Assembly (NCBI RefSeq): GCF_014654365.1
Contig: NZ_BNAY01000006.1
Span: 1 to 55,691 of the forward strand
From: Amycolatopsis oliviviridis
Lineage (GTDB): Bacteria; Actinomycetota; Actinomycetes; Mycobacteriales; Pseudonocardiaceae
Direction: 5' to 3'
DNA length: 55,691 nt
Shown here: positions 8,467-16,222 of the stretch, in pieces
How the letters are laid out: each line of letters opens with the position of its first letter
Position numbering within the stretch: the stretch's first letter is position 1
The notes under the pieces: generated by a model
What the model was told of the DNA's origin: nothing
The model's input: only the letters and a program-made list of their open reading frames with translations
Databases searched by the model: none
Position numbers and translations under genes: made by a program

Positions 8467-8480
8467 GCCCCCCACCTCGG

Positions 8481-9110
8481 TCAAGTGCCCGAGATGAAGC
8501 CCTTCACCGAGTTCGCCACCAGCTCGACGGCGATGGCGGCCAGCAGCAGACCGGCGATCTTCGCCAGCAGCGTGATCCCGCTTTCCTTGATCAGCCGGAT
8601 GACCACGCCCGAGTACCGCATGCACAGGTACAGCACGAAGTGCACCGTCACGATCGAAAGCGCGAGAGCCACGTACGCGCCGACGTGACCATCGGCCTGC
8701 CGCACGAAGACGATGGTCGCGGCGATCGCGCCCGGGCCGGCGAGCAGCGGCGTCCCGAGCGGCACGAGCGCGACGTTGACGTCGTCGCCCGCCGCCTCGG
8801 CCTCGCCGCCGGTCTTCCCGGTCAGCAATTGCAGCGCGATGAGCAGCAGCAACAGCCCGCCCGCGCCCTGCAGCGCCGGGATCCCGATGCCGAGGTAGGA
8901 CAAGATCGCTTGTCCCGCAACGGCGAACAGCGAGATCACCAGCAGCGAGACCAGCACCGCCTGCCGCGCGGCCTTGGCGCGGAACGCCACCGACTTGCGG
9001 CCGGTCAGGCTCAGGAACACCGGCACCGTGCCGGGCGGGTCCATGATGACGATCAGCGTGATCGTCGCGCTCATGAACAGGCGCGCGTCGAAGAAGTCCG
9101 TGATCGTCAC
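8481..9110 (-). CDS. MarC family integral membrane protein
   Basis: A 209-residue protein with six predicted membrane helices. IVIMDPPGTVPVFLSLT near the start and VPLGTPLLAGPGAI mid-way are the two half-repeat signatures of the MarC/NAAT family. Members are poorly understood, and a role in amino acid or small-molecule transport is only suspected. The GTG start overlaps the stop of the upstream PHP gene (GTGA), so translation is probably coupled. The gene runs directly into the composite repeat. Confidence 0.88.
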   Translation of the reverse strand: MTITDFFDARLFMSATITLIVIMDPPGTVPVFLSLTGRKSVAFRAKAARQAVLVSLLVISLFAVAGQAILSYLGIGIPALQGAGGLLLLLIALQLLTGKTGGEAEAAGDDVNVALVPLGTPLLAGPGAIAATIVFVRQADGHVGAYVALALSIVTVHFVLYLCMRYSGVVIRLIKESGITLLAKIAGLLLAAIAVELVANSVKGFISGT

Positions 9111-9973
9111 CGGGTCACGACCTGGTAGCCGGTCGACCGCGCGACGAGTTCTTCGAGCGCGAGCGGGTCGGTGGTCTCGTCGCCGAGATCGATGGTCTTG
9201 TTCGTGCCGTGGTAGTCGCTCGACCCGGTGCGCACGAGCCCCAGCTCCCCCGCCAGCCCGTGCAGTTGTACCCGGGTCTCTTCGTCGTGGTTGGGGTGAT
9301 CGACCTCGACGCCGGTGAGCCCGTGCGCGGCCAGCCCGGCGAGGACGTCGACGGTGATGGTCGCGCCCCGCGTGTAGGCGAAGGGATGCGCGATCACGGT
9401 GACCCCGCCCGCCTCGGCGATCATGTCGATCGCGTCCTCCACGAGCGTGTCCTGCCGCGCCACGAAGTACCCGCTTCCGTTGCCCAGGTAGCTGCCGAAG
9501 GCCTCGTTCACCGACGCGACGACACCGGCCCGCACGAGCGCCTGCGCGAGATGCGGCCGTCCGGCCGAACCGTCCTCGGGCAACAGCGACATGACCTCGT
9601 CGGGATCGACCGGCAGGCCGTCGGCGGCCATCCGCTCGGCCATCACGCGCAGCCGCCACCGCCGCTCCGACCGCAGCCGGGTCTGCTCGGCGACGACCGC
9701 CTCCGACTCGGGGTCGAAGAGGTACGCGAGCAGGTGGACACTGACGTGCCGTCCGGACACCGGGTCCACGGAGATCGTGGACAGCTCGGCGCCGGGCACC
9801 AGGGAAAGCCCCGGCGGGAGTGCCTCGGCGGCCGGGGCCCAGCCGGCCGTGGTGTCGTGATCGGTGATCGCGACTACGTCGAGGCCCGCCTTCGCGGCGG
9901 CAGCGACGAGCCCGGCAGGGCTGTCGGTACCGTCGGAGGCGGTGGAATGGGCGTGCAGGTCGATGCGCATCAA
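9107..9973 (-). CDS. PHP-domain phosphoesterase (RNase AM/TrpH-like)
   Basis: A 288-residue protein opening with RIDLHAHSTASDG (His-x-His metal ligands) and continuing with ITDHDTTAG and PGAELST, the PHP metal site. C-terminal GVEVDHPNHDEETR and TGSSDYHG complete it. The family hydrolyses phosphodiester or phosphomonoester bonds; the TrpH/RNase AM branch is a 5'-3' exonuclease on short RNAs and removes pAp phosphate. It is translationally coupled to marC downstream. Confidence 0.88.
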   Translation of the reverse strand: MMRIDLHAHSTASDGTDSPAGLVAAAAKAGLDVVAITDHDTTAGWAPAAEALPPGLSLVPGAELSTISVDPVSGRHVSVHLLAYLFDPESEAVVAEQTRLRSERRWRLRVMAERMAADGLPVDPDEVMSLLPEDGSAGRPHLAQALVRAGVVASVNEAFGSYLGNGSGYFVARQDTLVEDAIDMIAEAGGVTVIAHPFAYTRGATITVDVLAGLAAHGLTGVEVDHPNHDEETRVQLHGLAGELGLVRTGSSDYHGTNKTIDLGDETTDPLALEELVARSTGYQVVTR

Positions 9974-10021
9974 GGATGAGTATCGAGGATGCGCCAGGTC
10001 ACAGCGACTTCGGGACCTGCG

Positions 10022-10582
10022 CTAACCGACCTTCTTCTTGCCGCGTGCCGCACGCTGCGCCTTGATCATCGAGAAGCGCTCGGCCTGCTTCTGCTTGTCG
10101 CCGAAGACGAGCTCGGAGATCGTGTCGTAGAACTCTTCCGGCTTCGGCAGGTAGTCGATGCGGTTCAGCGCCTGGATCTGACCGGCCGACTCGACCACCA
10201 TGGTCCCGTACCCCATCATCCGGCCCCACGCCGAACGTTCGTAGGTGAGGTCGGTGACCTTGGTGATCGGCATCATCAGCACTTTGGTCGTGTAGACGCC
10301 GGTGGTCATCACGAAGCGTTTGTCCGTGACCACCAGCCGCTCGACCCACCACTCCATCACCACGTACGCGAAGCGCAGGATGACGAGCAACGCGGCGTAC
10401 CAGAGGATGTTCTGGATCACCCACGCAGCGGGCGGCAGAAGGTAGGACACCAGGACGCAGATGGCCAGCAAGGCCACCGCCTCGAAGGTGTCCCACAACA
10501 GCACAGCCCAGTGGCGGCGGATCCTGATGACCCGTCGCTCGGTGTCGAGGAGATACTCGTCTGGATCGCGTGGGGCGAACAT
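10022..10582 (-). CDS. Membrane protein with bacterial PH domain (Rv3278c-like)
   Basis: A 186-residue protein: two adjacent membrane helices (about residues 28-70), then a bacterial PH domain with EWWVERLVVTDKRFVMTTG and VTDLTYERSAWGRMMGYGT. The C-terminal tail is Lys/Arg-rich. Role unknown; such proteins sit in the inner membrane with the PH domain in the cytoplasm. The PHP and marC genes follow on the same strand. Confidence 0.82.
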   Translation of the reverse strand: MFAPRDPDEYLLDTERRVIRIRRHWAVLLWDTFEAVALLAICVLVSYLLPPAAWVIQNILWYAALLVILRFAYVVMEWWVERLVVTDKRFVMTTGVYTTKVLMMPITKVTDLTYERSAWGRMMGYGTMVVESAGQIQALNRIDYLPKPEEFYDTISELVFGDKQKQAERFSMIKAQRAARGKKKVG

Positions 10583-10605
10583 ACCGATAGAGTATCCGCC
10601 GTCCG

Positions 10606-10767
10606 CTAGCTGAAGACGTTGCTGACGAAGGTGATCACCGATTCGGCCGAGTCACGCAGGAAGCCGATGATGTTTCCCACGAGGCCCGCGGCCTGACCTG
10701 GCTGCGCGATCACGAAGAACAGCACCAACGCGATTCCTGCGAAAGTGAGTAGCTTTTTCGCGTTCAC
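10606..10767 (-). CDS. Small membrane protein, 53 residues
   Basis: A short gene with a GTG start (VNAKKLLTFAGIALVLFFVI…) encoding one hydrophobic helix (residues 6-21), then a Gly-rich turn and an amphipathic C-terminal helix (IIGFLRDSAESVITFVSNVF). AGGA lies about 11 bp upstream of the start. Codon third positions are strongly G/C, and the frame is clean over its full length. It is just upstream of the PH-domain gene on the same strand (23 bp gap). Function unknown. Confidence 0.72.
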   Translation of the reverse strand: MNAKKLLTFAGIALVLFFVIAQPGQAAGLVGNIIGFLRDSAESVITFVSNVFS

Positions 10768-10953
10768 GGCGATCAATCCTGTCTCTTACGGTGACTGACT
10801 GCGGATACTGGCTATTCATTTTGTACCGCACCTTCCACCGGCACGGGAGGGAAGTCCCGCGCTTGGGTCAGCCGGCGAGGTGAAGTGTACCGTACGGCTA
10901 CTCTCCGTGTACAGGACAGCCGTTGTCAGGAAGCCCGCGTCTACCATTCGGGA

Positions 10954-11382
10954 ATGAACACCGTTTCGGACAGCACCGTCCGCTGTGTCGGCGGCATCGT
11001 CCACGACCACCACGGCCGGATTCTGCTGATTCAGCGCGCGAATGAACCCGGACGTGGACTCTGGTCGATCCCCGGCGGACGCGTGGAACCAGGCGAAACG
11101 GACGAAGCGGCCGTCATCCGGGAGATGCGCGAAGAGACCGGTCTGGACGTGATACCGGGCACATACGTAGGCAACGCCCTTCGCGGCACGTACGACATCC
11201 ACGACTACGCCTGCGCGGTCACCGGCGGCACTCTCCGTGCCGGGGACGACGCCGCGGACGCGCGGTGGATCGACGCCGAAACCTTGATCGAACTCGACAA
11301 AGGCGGTCGGCTGGCCGAACTCCTGTTCGTCACTCTCCGCGACTGGGGGGTGCTGCCGTCCGGGTCCGCGCCGCGGCCCTGA
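10954..11382 (+). CDS. Nudix hydrolase
   Basis: A 142-residue protein with a complete Nudix box, GGRVEPGETDEAAVIREMRE followed by ETGLD (GX5EX7REUXEEXGU). Hydrolyses a nucleoside diphosphate linked to another moiety; the exact substrate cannot be told. Start chosen at the ATG preceded by GGGA, since upstream in-frame codons lack family similarity. Converges on the DUF2332 gene, with a hairpin between them. Confidence 0.9.
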   Translation: MNTVSDSTVRCVGGIVHDHHGRILLIQRANEPGRGLWSIPGGRVEPGETDEAAVIREMREETGLDVIPGTYVGNALRGTYDIHDYACAVTGGTLRAGDDAADARWIDAETLIELDKGGRLAELLFVTLRDWGVLPSGSAPRP

Positions 11383-11420
11383 CACGTGCCGTGCCCGATT
11401 CGGCGAATATCGCGGGGATA

Positions 11421-11459
11421 AAGCACCGGGTGAGGTGAAAATTATCCTCACCGATGCTT
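11421..11459. terminator. Hairpin between convergent Nudix and DUF2332 genes
   Basis: AAGCA…GGTGAGG pairs with CCTCACC…TGCTT around an A/T-rich loop (TGAAAATTAT), with one mismatch and one bulge. Its place between two convergent stops suggests a bidirectional terminator. It has a short T-run on the plus side (GCTTTC). Confidence 0.5.
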
Positions 11460-11486
11460 TCCCGACATGTCCGAAGTGCCGAAAAG

Positions 11487-12596
11487 CTAAACCGGGAGCC
11501 AGGTCATCCGCTGTCCATGCGGAGCCGTCCTGGCCAGCGCGCGCACGTCCGGGACGCCGTCGTCCCACCGGACGAGCCCGAGCACGGCCTGGTCCGCCGG
11601 TTCGGCCAGATCGGTCCTGCCGGGCACCAGCGGCTTCAGGGCGGCGCCATAGAACTCCTCGCTGACCCACCACAGGGGCCGGTCCGCGGCCAGGTTCCGC
11701 AGCGCTTCGAGGAAGTCCTGCCGCCGCTCCCCCAGGTACGCCAGCACATGGCTGGTCAGCACGACGAGAGGAGCGTCCGAGGGCAGGGTGGCGGCCGCCG
11801 ACGCGAGATCGTCGACGGCGTCGCCGGTGATCAGGTCCGGCCGGTGCTTGCCCTGCGCCGCCGCGGCCGTGCGCAGCAGGCGGATCCGGTCCGGCTGGTC
11901 GGCCCAGACGCAGGCTTCGAGCCAGGCGAGCTCGTCCTCGTCCGCGAGGTCGACCGGGGCGCGGTCGAGGCCGGCGCGGGCGGTGATGGTCAGCTTCTTC
12001 GGCACCTTCGGCGTGACGGCGCCGATCGCGAGGTCCAACGCGCAGTGCAGGCCGACGGCGGTCTTCGCGGGCCCGGCGGTGAGCTGTTCGCCACCGTCGC
12101 ACTGGTAGCGGTAGCCGTATTTGTCCAGGCCGAGGAGCAGCCCGGCGCTACAACCGACCTCCAGGAGCGCGATCTTGCCGCCCGCTTCCTTCGCCGCCGC
12201 CGTCACCGCGGGGTAGAGCAGCGCGGCCCGGCGGACCTCATTGGTCTGCGTGTACCGCGACGAGATGATCGCGCGCGCCTTGTCCGCCCGCTCCAGCAGA
12301 AACGAGCGGAACAAGGGCCACGTCTCCGAGTCCACGCCGTCGAAACCGCCGACGGACGGGTAGTACCGCGAGAGCGGGTGGATGGGGTCTGCCTGGATGA
12401 GGCGGTGCGCGGTCGCCATGAGCAGCGTTCCGCGTGCTTCACCGTCACCGCCGCGGGCGTCGGTCAGCAGCCCGGCGACGTCGTCGTCCTCGGCCGCCTT
12501 CGCCGCCAGGTGCTCGTACAACGGCGAAACACCGGCCGCCTCGACCGTCGCGAACTTCCGCAGGCGGCTCTTGATCTCATCCAGCCCGATGGGCAT
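11487..12596 (-). CDS. DUF2332 domain-containing protein
   Basis: A 369-residue cytoplasmic protein with MATAHRLIQADPIHPLSRYYPSV-type sequence near residue 80 and ALLEVGCSAGLLLGLDKYG in the middle, both characteristic of DUF2332. EVGCSAGL resembles a methyltransferase SAM-binding loop, so a SAM-dependent reaction is possible but unproven. The ATG at 12596 is preferred because GGGAAGAGGGAG lies just upstream; a longer frame exists. Confidence 0.85.
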   Translation of the reverse strand: MPIGLDEIKSRLRKFATVEAAGVSPLYEHLAAKAAEDDDVAGLLTDARGGDGEARGTLLMATAHRLIQADPIHPLSRYYPSVGGFDGVDSETWPLFRSFLLERADKARAIISSRYTQTNEVRRAALLYPAVTAAAKEAGGKIALLEVGCSAGLLLGLDKYGYRYQCDGGEQLTAGPAKTAVGLHCALDLAIGAVTPKVPKKLTITARAGLDRAPVDLADEDELAWLEACVWADQPDRIRLLRTAAAAQGKHRPDLITGDAVDDLASAAATLPSDAPLVVLTSHVLAYLGERRQDFLEALRNLAADRPLWWVSEEFYGAALKPLVPGRTDLAEPADQAVLGLVRWDDGVPDVRALARTAPHGQRMTWLPV

Positions 12597-12630
12597 CGGC
12601 GCGCTCCCTCTTCCCCGTTCGTGACAGCCG

Positions 12631-13134
12631 TCATTCGTGCGGCACGGGACGGCCGGGCTGTTCGCCGCCCCTGCTGTCACCGTAGGACCGCTTCGGCACC
12701 ATCACCTTGCGACGGAACACACACACGATCGTGCCGTCCTGCTTGTAACCGCGGGTCTCGACGTAGACGACGCCGCGATCGTCCTTCGACTTCGACGGCG
12801 TCTTGTCCAGCACCTCGGTCTCGCCGTAGATGGTGTCACCGTGGAACGTCGGCTTCACGTGTTTCAGCGATTCGACCTCGAGGTTCGCGATCGCCTTGCC
12901 GGACACGTCCGGCACCGACATGCCCAGCAGCAGCGAGTAGATGTAGTTGCCGACCACGACGTTCTTGCCGAAGTCGGTGGTCTCCTCGGCGTAATGCGCG
13001 TCGAGGTGCAGCGGATGGTGGTTCATGGTGATGAGGCAGAACAGGTGGTCGTCGTACTCGGTGACCGTTTTGCCCGGCCAGTGCTTGTAGACCGCACCGA
13101 CCTCGAACTCTTCGTAATAGCGACCGAACTGCAC
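12631..13134 (-). CDS. MaoC-like (R)-specific dehydratase
   Basis: A 167-residue hot-dog fold protein. YDDHLFCLITMNHHPLHLD carries the catalytic D/H pattern, and the GxxV-like turn and KVMVPKR end fit the MaoC family, which hydrates or dehydrates enoyl-CoA esters. The GTG start (VQFGRYYEEFEVG) has a perfect AGGAGG five bases upstream, which decides it over longer frames. It is 34 bp upstream of the DUF2332 gene and probably co-transcribed with it. Confidence 0.88.
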   Translation of the reverse strand: MQFGRYYEEFEVGAVYKHWPGKTVTEYDDHLFCLITMNHHPLHLDAHYAEETTDFGKNVVVGNYIYSLLLGMSVPDVSGKAIANLEVESLKHVKPTFHGDTIYGETEVLDKTPSKSKDDRGVVYVETRGYKQDGTIVCVFRRKVMVPKRSYGDSRGGEQPGRPVPHE

Positions 13135-13281
13135 CCATTCCTCCTGCACGAGTAACGCGGCGTGAGCCTGGGACGACAGGCATTCGTGTTGAGGAGTACC
13201 CTCGACCATTGGTGTCGGGTCGTCAACGCGACCCACACCACTGCGTAACCGTCCGCCGAGCCGAAGGAGGTGAGGAACCCG

Positions 13282-13365
13282 ATGTCCAGTGGCGATAGTC
13301 CGCTTCCTAGTAGTCGCAGCGTTTCCGCCTTCACGTCTCGCCGGATCCCCACCTGGCAGGGCTGA
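13282..13365 (+). CDS. Putative leader peptide upstream of corA (27 residues)
   Basis: ATG preceded by AAGGAGGTGAGG, close to a perfect anti-16S match, 11 bp spacing. The product starts MSSGDSPLPSSRSV and ends IPTWQG, rich in Ser with three Pro. It ends 93 bp before corA and 23 bp before a hairpin. Magnesium transporter genes in other bacteria use short Pro-containing leader ORFs to sense Mg2+ or translation speed; that role is inferred here from position only. It may also be chance. Confidence 0.4.
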   Translation: MSSGDSPLPSSRSVSAFTSRRIPTWQG

Positions 13366-13388
13366 CGAAACCGGGAACGCTGGCCTAG

Positions 13389-13412
13389 CCGAGCGGCCCC
13401 CCGACCGCTTGG
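13389..13412 (+). promoter_or_regulatory. Hairpin in the corA leader
   Basis: CCGAGCGG pairs with CCGCTTGG (one G-U) across an eight-base C-rich loop. It lies between the putative leader ORF and corA, as expected for an attenuator or a ribosome-controlled structure. No alternative pairing was proved. Confidence 0.35.
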
Positions 13413-13458
13413 CCCGTCGTCTTCGCGCACAACGCACGACGTCTGCCCAGGAGATCCC

Positions 13459-14547
13459 ATGCCTGCCATTCCCTCGCTCGGCGGCCTTCGCGGCCGGAGC
13501 AACGGCCGCGCCAAGAGCGTCCCCGAACGCCCGCTGCCCGTCCCCCTTTCGGCGTACGTCGTCGATTGCGCTGTGTACGTGGACGGCAAGCGCCTGCCCG
13601 GCCGTTGGACGCACGCCGAGGCGATCAAAGAGGTGCGCAAGCGGCACGCCGGGTTCGTCTGGATCGGCCTGCACGAGCCGGACGCCGTCCAGATCCAGGG
13701 CATCGCGGAGACCTTCGGCCTGCACGAACTGGCCGTCGAGGACGCTCTCGAAGCGCACCAGCGGCCCAAGCTGGAGCGCTATGACGACACGCTGTTCATG
13801 GTGCTGAAGACCGTCCGCTACGTCGAGCACGAGTCGCCCGCGACGGCGAACGAGATCGTCGAGACCGGCGAGCTGATGGCCTTCCTCGGCCGCGACTTCG
13901 TGATCACCGTGCGGCACGGGAACCACTCGGGGCTCGCCAGGCTGCGCCGCGAACTCGACCAGGACCCGGAAAGGCTCGAACTGGGGCCGTCCGCGGTGCT
14001 GCACGCGATCGCGGACCACGTCGTCGACCACTACCTCGACGTCACCACCGCGATCGAGTCGGACATCGACGAGATGGAGACGCACGTCTTCGCGCCGCGC
14101 TCCAAGGTGAGCGCCGAGCAGATCTACTTCATGAAGCGCGAGGTGCTGGAACTGCGCCGCGCGGTCATGCCGCTGGGCACTCCGCTGCAGCGGCTCGCCG
14201 AGGGCTACACGCGGCTGATCCCGGACGAGGTCCGGTCGTACTTCCGCGACGTCTCCGATCACCTCACCACGGTGGCGGAGCGGGTCGCGAACTTCGACGA
14301 GCTGCTGACCACCCTGGTGGACGCGACACTGGCGAAGATCACGCTCCAGCAGAACACCGACATGCGCAAGATCACCGCGTGGGCGGCGATCATCGCGGTC
14401 CCGACGGCGCTGGCCGGCATCTACGGGATGAACTTCGACTACATGCCGGAGCTGCATTGGCGCTTCGGCTACCCGCTGGCGATGACGATCATCTTCGGCG
14501 TGTGCATCCTGCTCTACCGAATATTCCGGAAGAACCGCTGGCTCTGA
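13459..14547 (+). CDS. corA: CorA-family magnesium/cobalt transporter
   Basis: A 362-residue protein: large cytoplasmic alpha/beta and helical N-domain, then two C-terminal membrane helices. The signature YGMNF closes the first helix, followed by the periplasmic MPEL loop. CorA forms a pentameric channel for Mg2+ (also Co2+, Ni2+) influx. The very basic C-terminus (FRKNRW) is normal. By order and strand it corresponds to Rv1239c next to the sugC end of the trehalose operon. Confidence 0.93.
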   Translation: MPAIPSLGGLRGRSNGRAKSVPERPLPVPLSAYVVDCAVYVDGKRLPGRWTHAEAIKEVRKRHAGFVWIGLHEPDAVQIQGIAETFGLHELAVEDALEAHQRPKLERYDDTLFMVLKTVRYVEHESPATANEIVETGELMAFLGRDFVITVRHGNHSGLARLRRELDQDPERLELGPSAVLHAIADHVVDHYLDVTTAIESDIDEMETHVFAPRSKVSAEQIYFMKREVLELRRAVMPLGTPLQRLAEGYTRLIPDEVRSYFRDVSDHLTTVAERVANFDELLTTLVDATLAKITLQQNTDMRKITAWAAIIAVPTALAGIYGMNFDYMPELHWRFGYPLAMTIIFGVCILLYRIFRKNRWL

Positions 14548-14583
14548 CCTTTTTCTTCCCTTCGGTGGTTTCTGGAGTTCCTC

Positions 14584-14700
14584 ATGCCAAGGATGCTGAC
14601 CAACCTCAAGTTCTGGGCCCTGGCCTTCTGCCTCGTCTGGCTGGGCATCGTGATCGCGATCATCGCCAAGGACCCCGCGTTCGCGCACGGCACCAAATAG
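14584..14700 (+). CDS. Small single-pass membrane protein (38 residues)
   Basis: ATG-initiated frame MPRMLTNLKFWALAFCLV… with one hydrophobic helix (about residues 8-27) and a short polar tail ending HGTK. It lies 36 bp after corA on the same strand and 25 bp before the phosphoesterase, so it probably shares a transcript. The ribosome site is weak (TGGAG about 9 bp upstream). Possible CorA accessory protein, by position only. Confidence 0.5.
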   Translation: MPRMLTNLKFWALAFCLVWLGIVIAIIAKDPAFAHGTK

Positions 14701-14725
14701 CGCCTCCGGCATTACGCTGGAGCGC

Positions 14726-15373
14726 GTGAAAGCGCTGGTCGTCGCGGACGAGGTCGAAGAGCGGTTGTGGACGTCCGCCGTCCACAATCACCCGGCCGAC
14801 CTCGTCATCGGCGCCGGTGACCTGCCGTACGCGTACCTCGAATTCCTGGCGAGCGCGCTCGACGTGCCGTGCGTGTTCGTCCCGGGCAACCACGATCCCG
14901 ACCTGTCCGGCTACACCCGCTACGGCGGACTGTCCATGAAGGACGGTTTCCCCGCGGTGTGGCCCGGACCGGCGGGCGGGGTGAACGCGGACGGCCGGAT
15001 CGTCGACGTCGGCGGGCTCCGCTTCGCCGGGCTCGGTGGTTCCGTCCGCTACAACGACGGCCCGAACCAGTGGACGCAGCGCCAGCAGGCACGGCGTGCC
15101 CGTCGGCTGGTGCGCCGGGCCCGGTTCCGCCGTTGGCGGGACGGGCGGGACGTCGACGTCCTGCTCACCCACGCGCCGCCGCGGCACTGCGGCGACCGCG
15201 AGGATCCGCCGCACCGCGGGTTCGACTGCCTCCATCGCACGATCGAGTCGTTGCGGCCGAAATGGTTGCTGCACGGGCACATCCACCCGCACGGTGAACC
15301 CGTGCCGGACCGGGTGATCGGCGGGACCACCGTCCGCAACGTCGTCGGGCACCGGATCATGGAGTTACTGTGA
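14726..15373 (+). CDS. Calcineurin-like metallophosphoesterase
   Basis: A 215-residue protein with GAGDLPY, PGNHDPD, LTHAPPRHCG and LLHGHIHPH, the four metal-binding blocks of the calcineurin-like phosphoesterases. The first D-x-H block is degenerate (VADEVEE), so one metal ligand may be changed. GTG start. The stop overlaps the start of the next gene (GTGA), so it is translationally coupled to the ParB-like protein. Substrate unknown. Confidence 0.85.
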   Translation: MKALVVADEVEERLWTSAVHNHPADLVIGAGDLPYAYLEFLASALDVPCVFVPGNHDPDLSGYTRYGGLSMKDGFPAVWPGPAGGVNADGRIVDVGGLRFAGLGGSVRYNDGPNQWTQRQQARRARRLVRRARFRRWRDGRDVDVLLTHAPPRHCGDREDPPHRGFDCLHRTIESLRPKWLLHGHIHPHGEPVPDRVIGGTTVRNVVGHRIMELL

Positions 15374-16209
15374 AGGACACCGGTTTTCCCCGGGCGGACG
15401 CGGAGCACGACTTCCTCCGCGCGCGAAGGCGTCAGGTGTTGTCGCGGCTGGCGAACTGGCTGCGCGGTGAACCCGACGACGTCAACATCATGCTGCCGTT
15501 CCACGAGGTGGTCGACGCGCTCGGCTACCTCGGCGAGCGGAAGATCGGGCCGCGGGTGATCCGGCTCGATTCGATCGTCGGCAGCGTCGACCGCGGCCGC
15601 GACTTCGACCGCCGCTTCCGCCCGACTTCGGGCCGGGTCCGCGAACGCTGGGAACGGCTGGCGCTCGCCACCAGGCGCGGCGAAGCGATCCCGCCGATCG
15701 AGGTGTACCGCGTCGGCGAGCTGCATTTCATCATCGACGGGCACCACCGCGTTTCGGTGGCGCACGCGATGCGACTGTCCACAATAGAGGCGATGGTCAC
15801 CGAGGTGCGGACCAAACTGGACCCGAGCGGAATCCGGTATCGCGGCGACCTGATCGTGAAGGACTACCGGCGGCTGTTCCTGGAGCGCGTCCCGCTTTCC
15901 GGGCACGCGCGGGCTTCGGTGGTGTTCACGGATCCGTGGGACTACGCGCGGCTCGGCGAGCACGTGGAGGCTTGGGGTTTCCGGCTGATGCAGGACGAAG
16001 GAACCTTCTCGGACCGCGCGACGCTGGCGCAGCGGTGGTTCGACGAGGAGTTCGTGCCGGTGGTGGCGATGCTGCGGCAGGCGGACCTGATCGGCTCGCG
16101 CACGGACGCCGAGGCCTATCTGTGGGTCGCCTGCGAACGGTACCGGCTGATCCGGACGCACCGGTGGGACGACGAGGTCTTCGAAGCCGTGCGGTCACAA
16201 TCCCGCTGA
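15370..16209 (+). CDS. ParB/sulfiredoxin-fold domain protein
   Basis: A 279-residue protein. PPIEVYRVGELHFIIDGHHRVSVA around residues 116-138 is the ParB/Srx core motif (the DGHHR box). The partition helix-turn-helix of true ParB is not evident; the C-terminal half is helical and rich in aromatic residues. ParB-fold proteins can be CTP switches, nucleases or ADP-dependent serine kinases (SbnI/SerK), so annotation as a partition protein would be misleading. Tight coupling to the phosphoesterase suggests they act on the same molecule. Confidence 0.75.
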   Translation: MKDTGFPRADAEHDFLRARRRQVLSRLANWLRGEPDDVNIMLPFHEVVDALGYLGERKIGPRVIRLDSIVGSVDRGRDFDRRFRPTSGRVRERWERLALATRRGEAIPPIEVYRVGELHFIIDGHHRVSVAHAMRLSTIEAMVTEVRTKLDPSGIRYRGDLIVKDYRRLFLERVPLSGHARASVVFTDPWDYARLGEHVEAWGFRLMQDEGTFSDRATLAQRWFDEEFVPVVAMLRQADLIGSRTDAEAYLWVACERYRLIRTHRWDDEVFEAVRSQSR

Positions 16210-16222
16210 CAACCCTTCCGCG

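Larger units (their letters stand above)
8102..8470. repeat. Composite hairpin repeat, left copy (~370 bp)
   Basis: Occupies most of the 510-bp gene-free stretch 7971-8480. It contains, in order, hairpins built on GTGAAGGACCCCTTCA, CCTCGGCTGAGCCG and GTGAAGGGGGCCTTCAC, a G/T-rich spacer at about 8206-8258, a 53-bp hairpin (8289-8341), a 43-bp hairpin (8355-8397) and a degenerate Module A (8444-8466). Read in reverse complement, 55312-55691 repeats the same order: the first 104 bp differ at one base, the spacer is only about 70 % alike, and the hairpins are again about 95 % alike (counted by eye). No encoded protein is credible here. Confidence 0.92.
13135..13458. other. 324-bp divergent region: maoC promoter side and corA leader
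   Basis: Contains the ribosome site and start region for the minus-strand dehydratase and, on the plus strand, a 27-codon open frame with an excellent ribosome site followed by a GC-rich hairpin (13389-13412) before corA. No repeats of the families seen elsewhere. Confidence 0.55.

Noticed and set aside
8208..8470. Coding frames across the composite repeats with peptides such as KEAFTD and NERSFPC
   Set aside because: The frames are open only because nested palindromes lack stops; the same peptides are read on both strands. No start signal or family.
8102..8470. CRISPR array
   Set aside because: Units are inverted palindromes of several kinds, not direct repeats with equal unique spacers, and no cas genes are present.
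15370..16209. Chromosome-partition ParB
   Set aside because: No parA neighbour, no parS-like site seen and no clear helix-turn-helix; only the ParB/Srx core is present.
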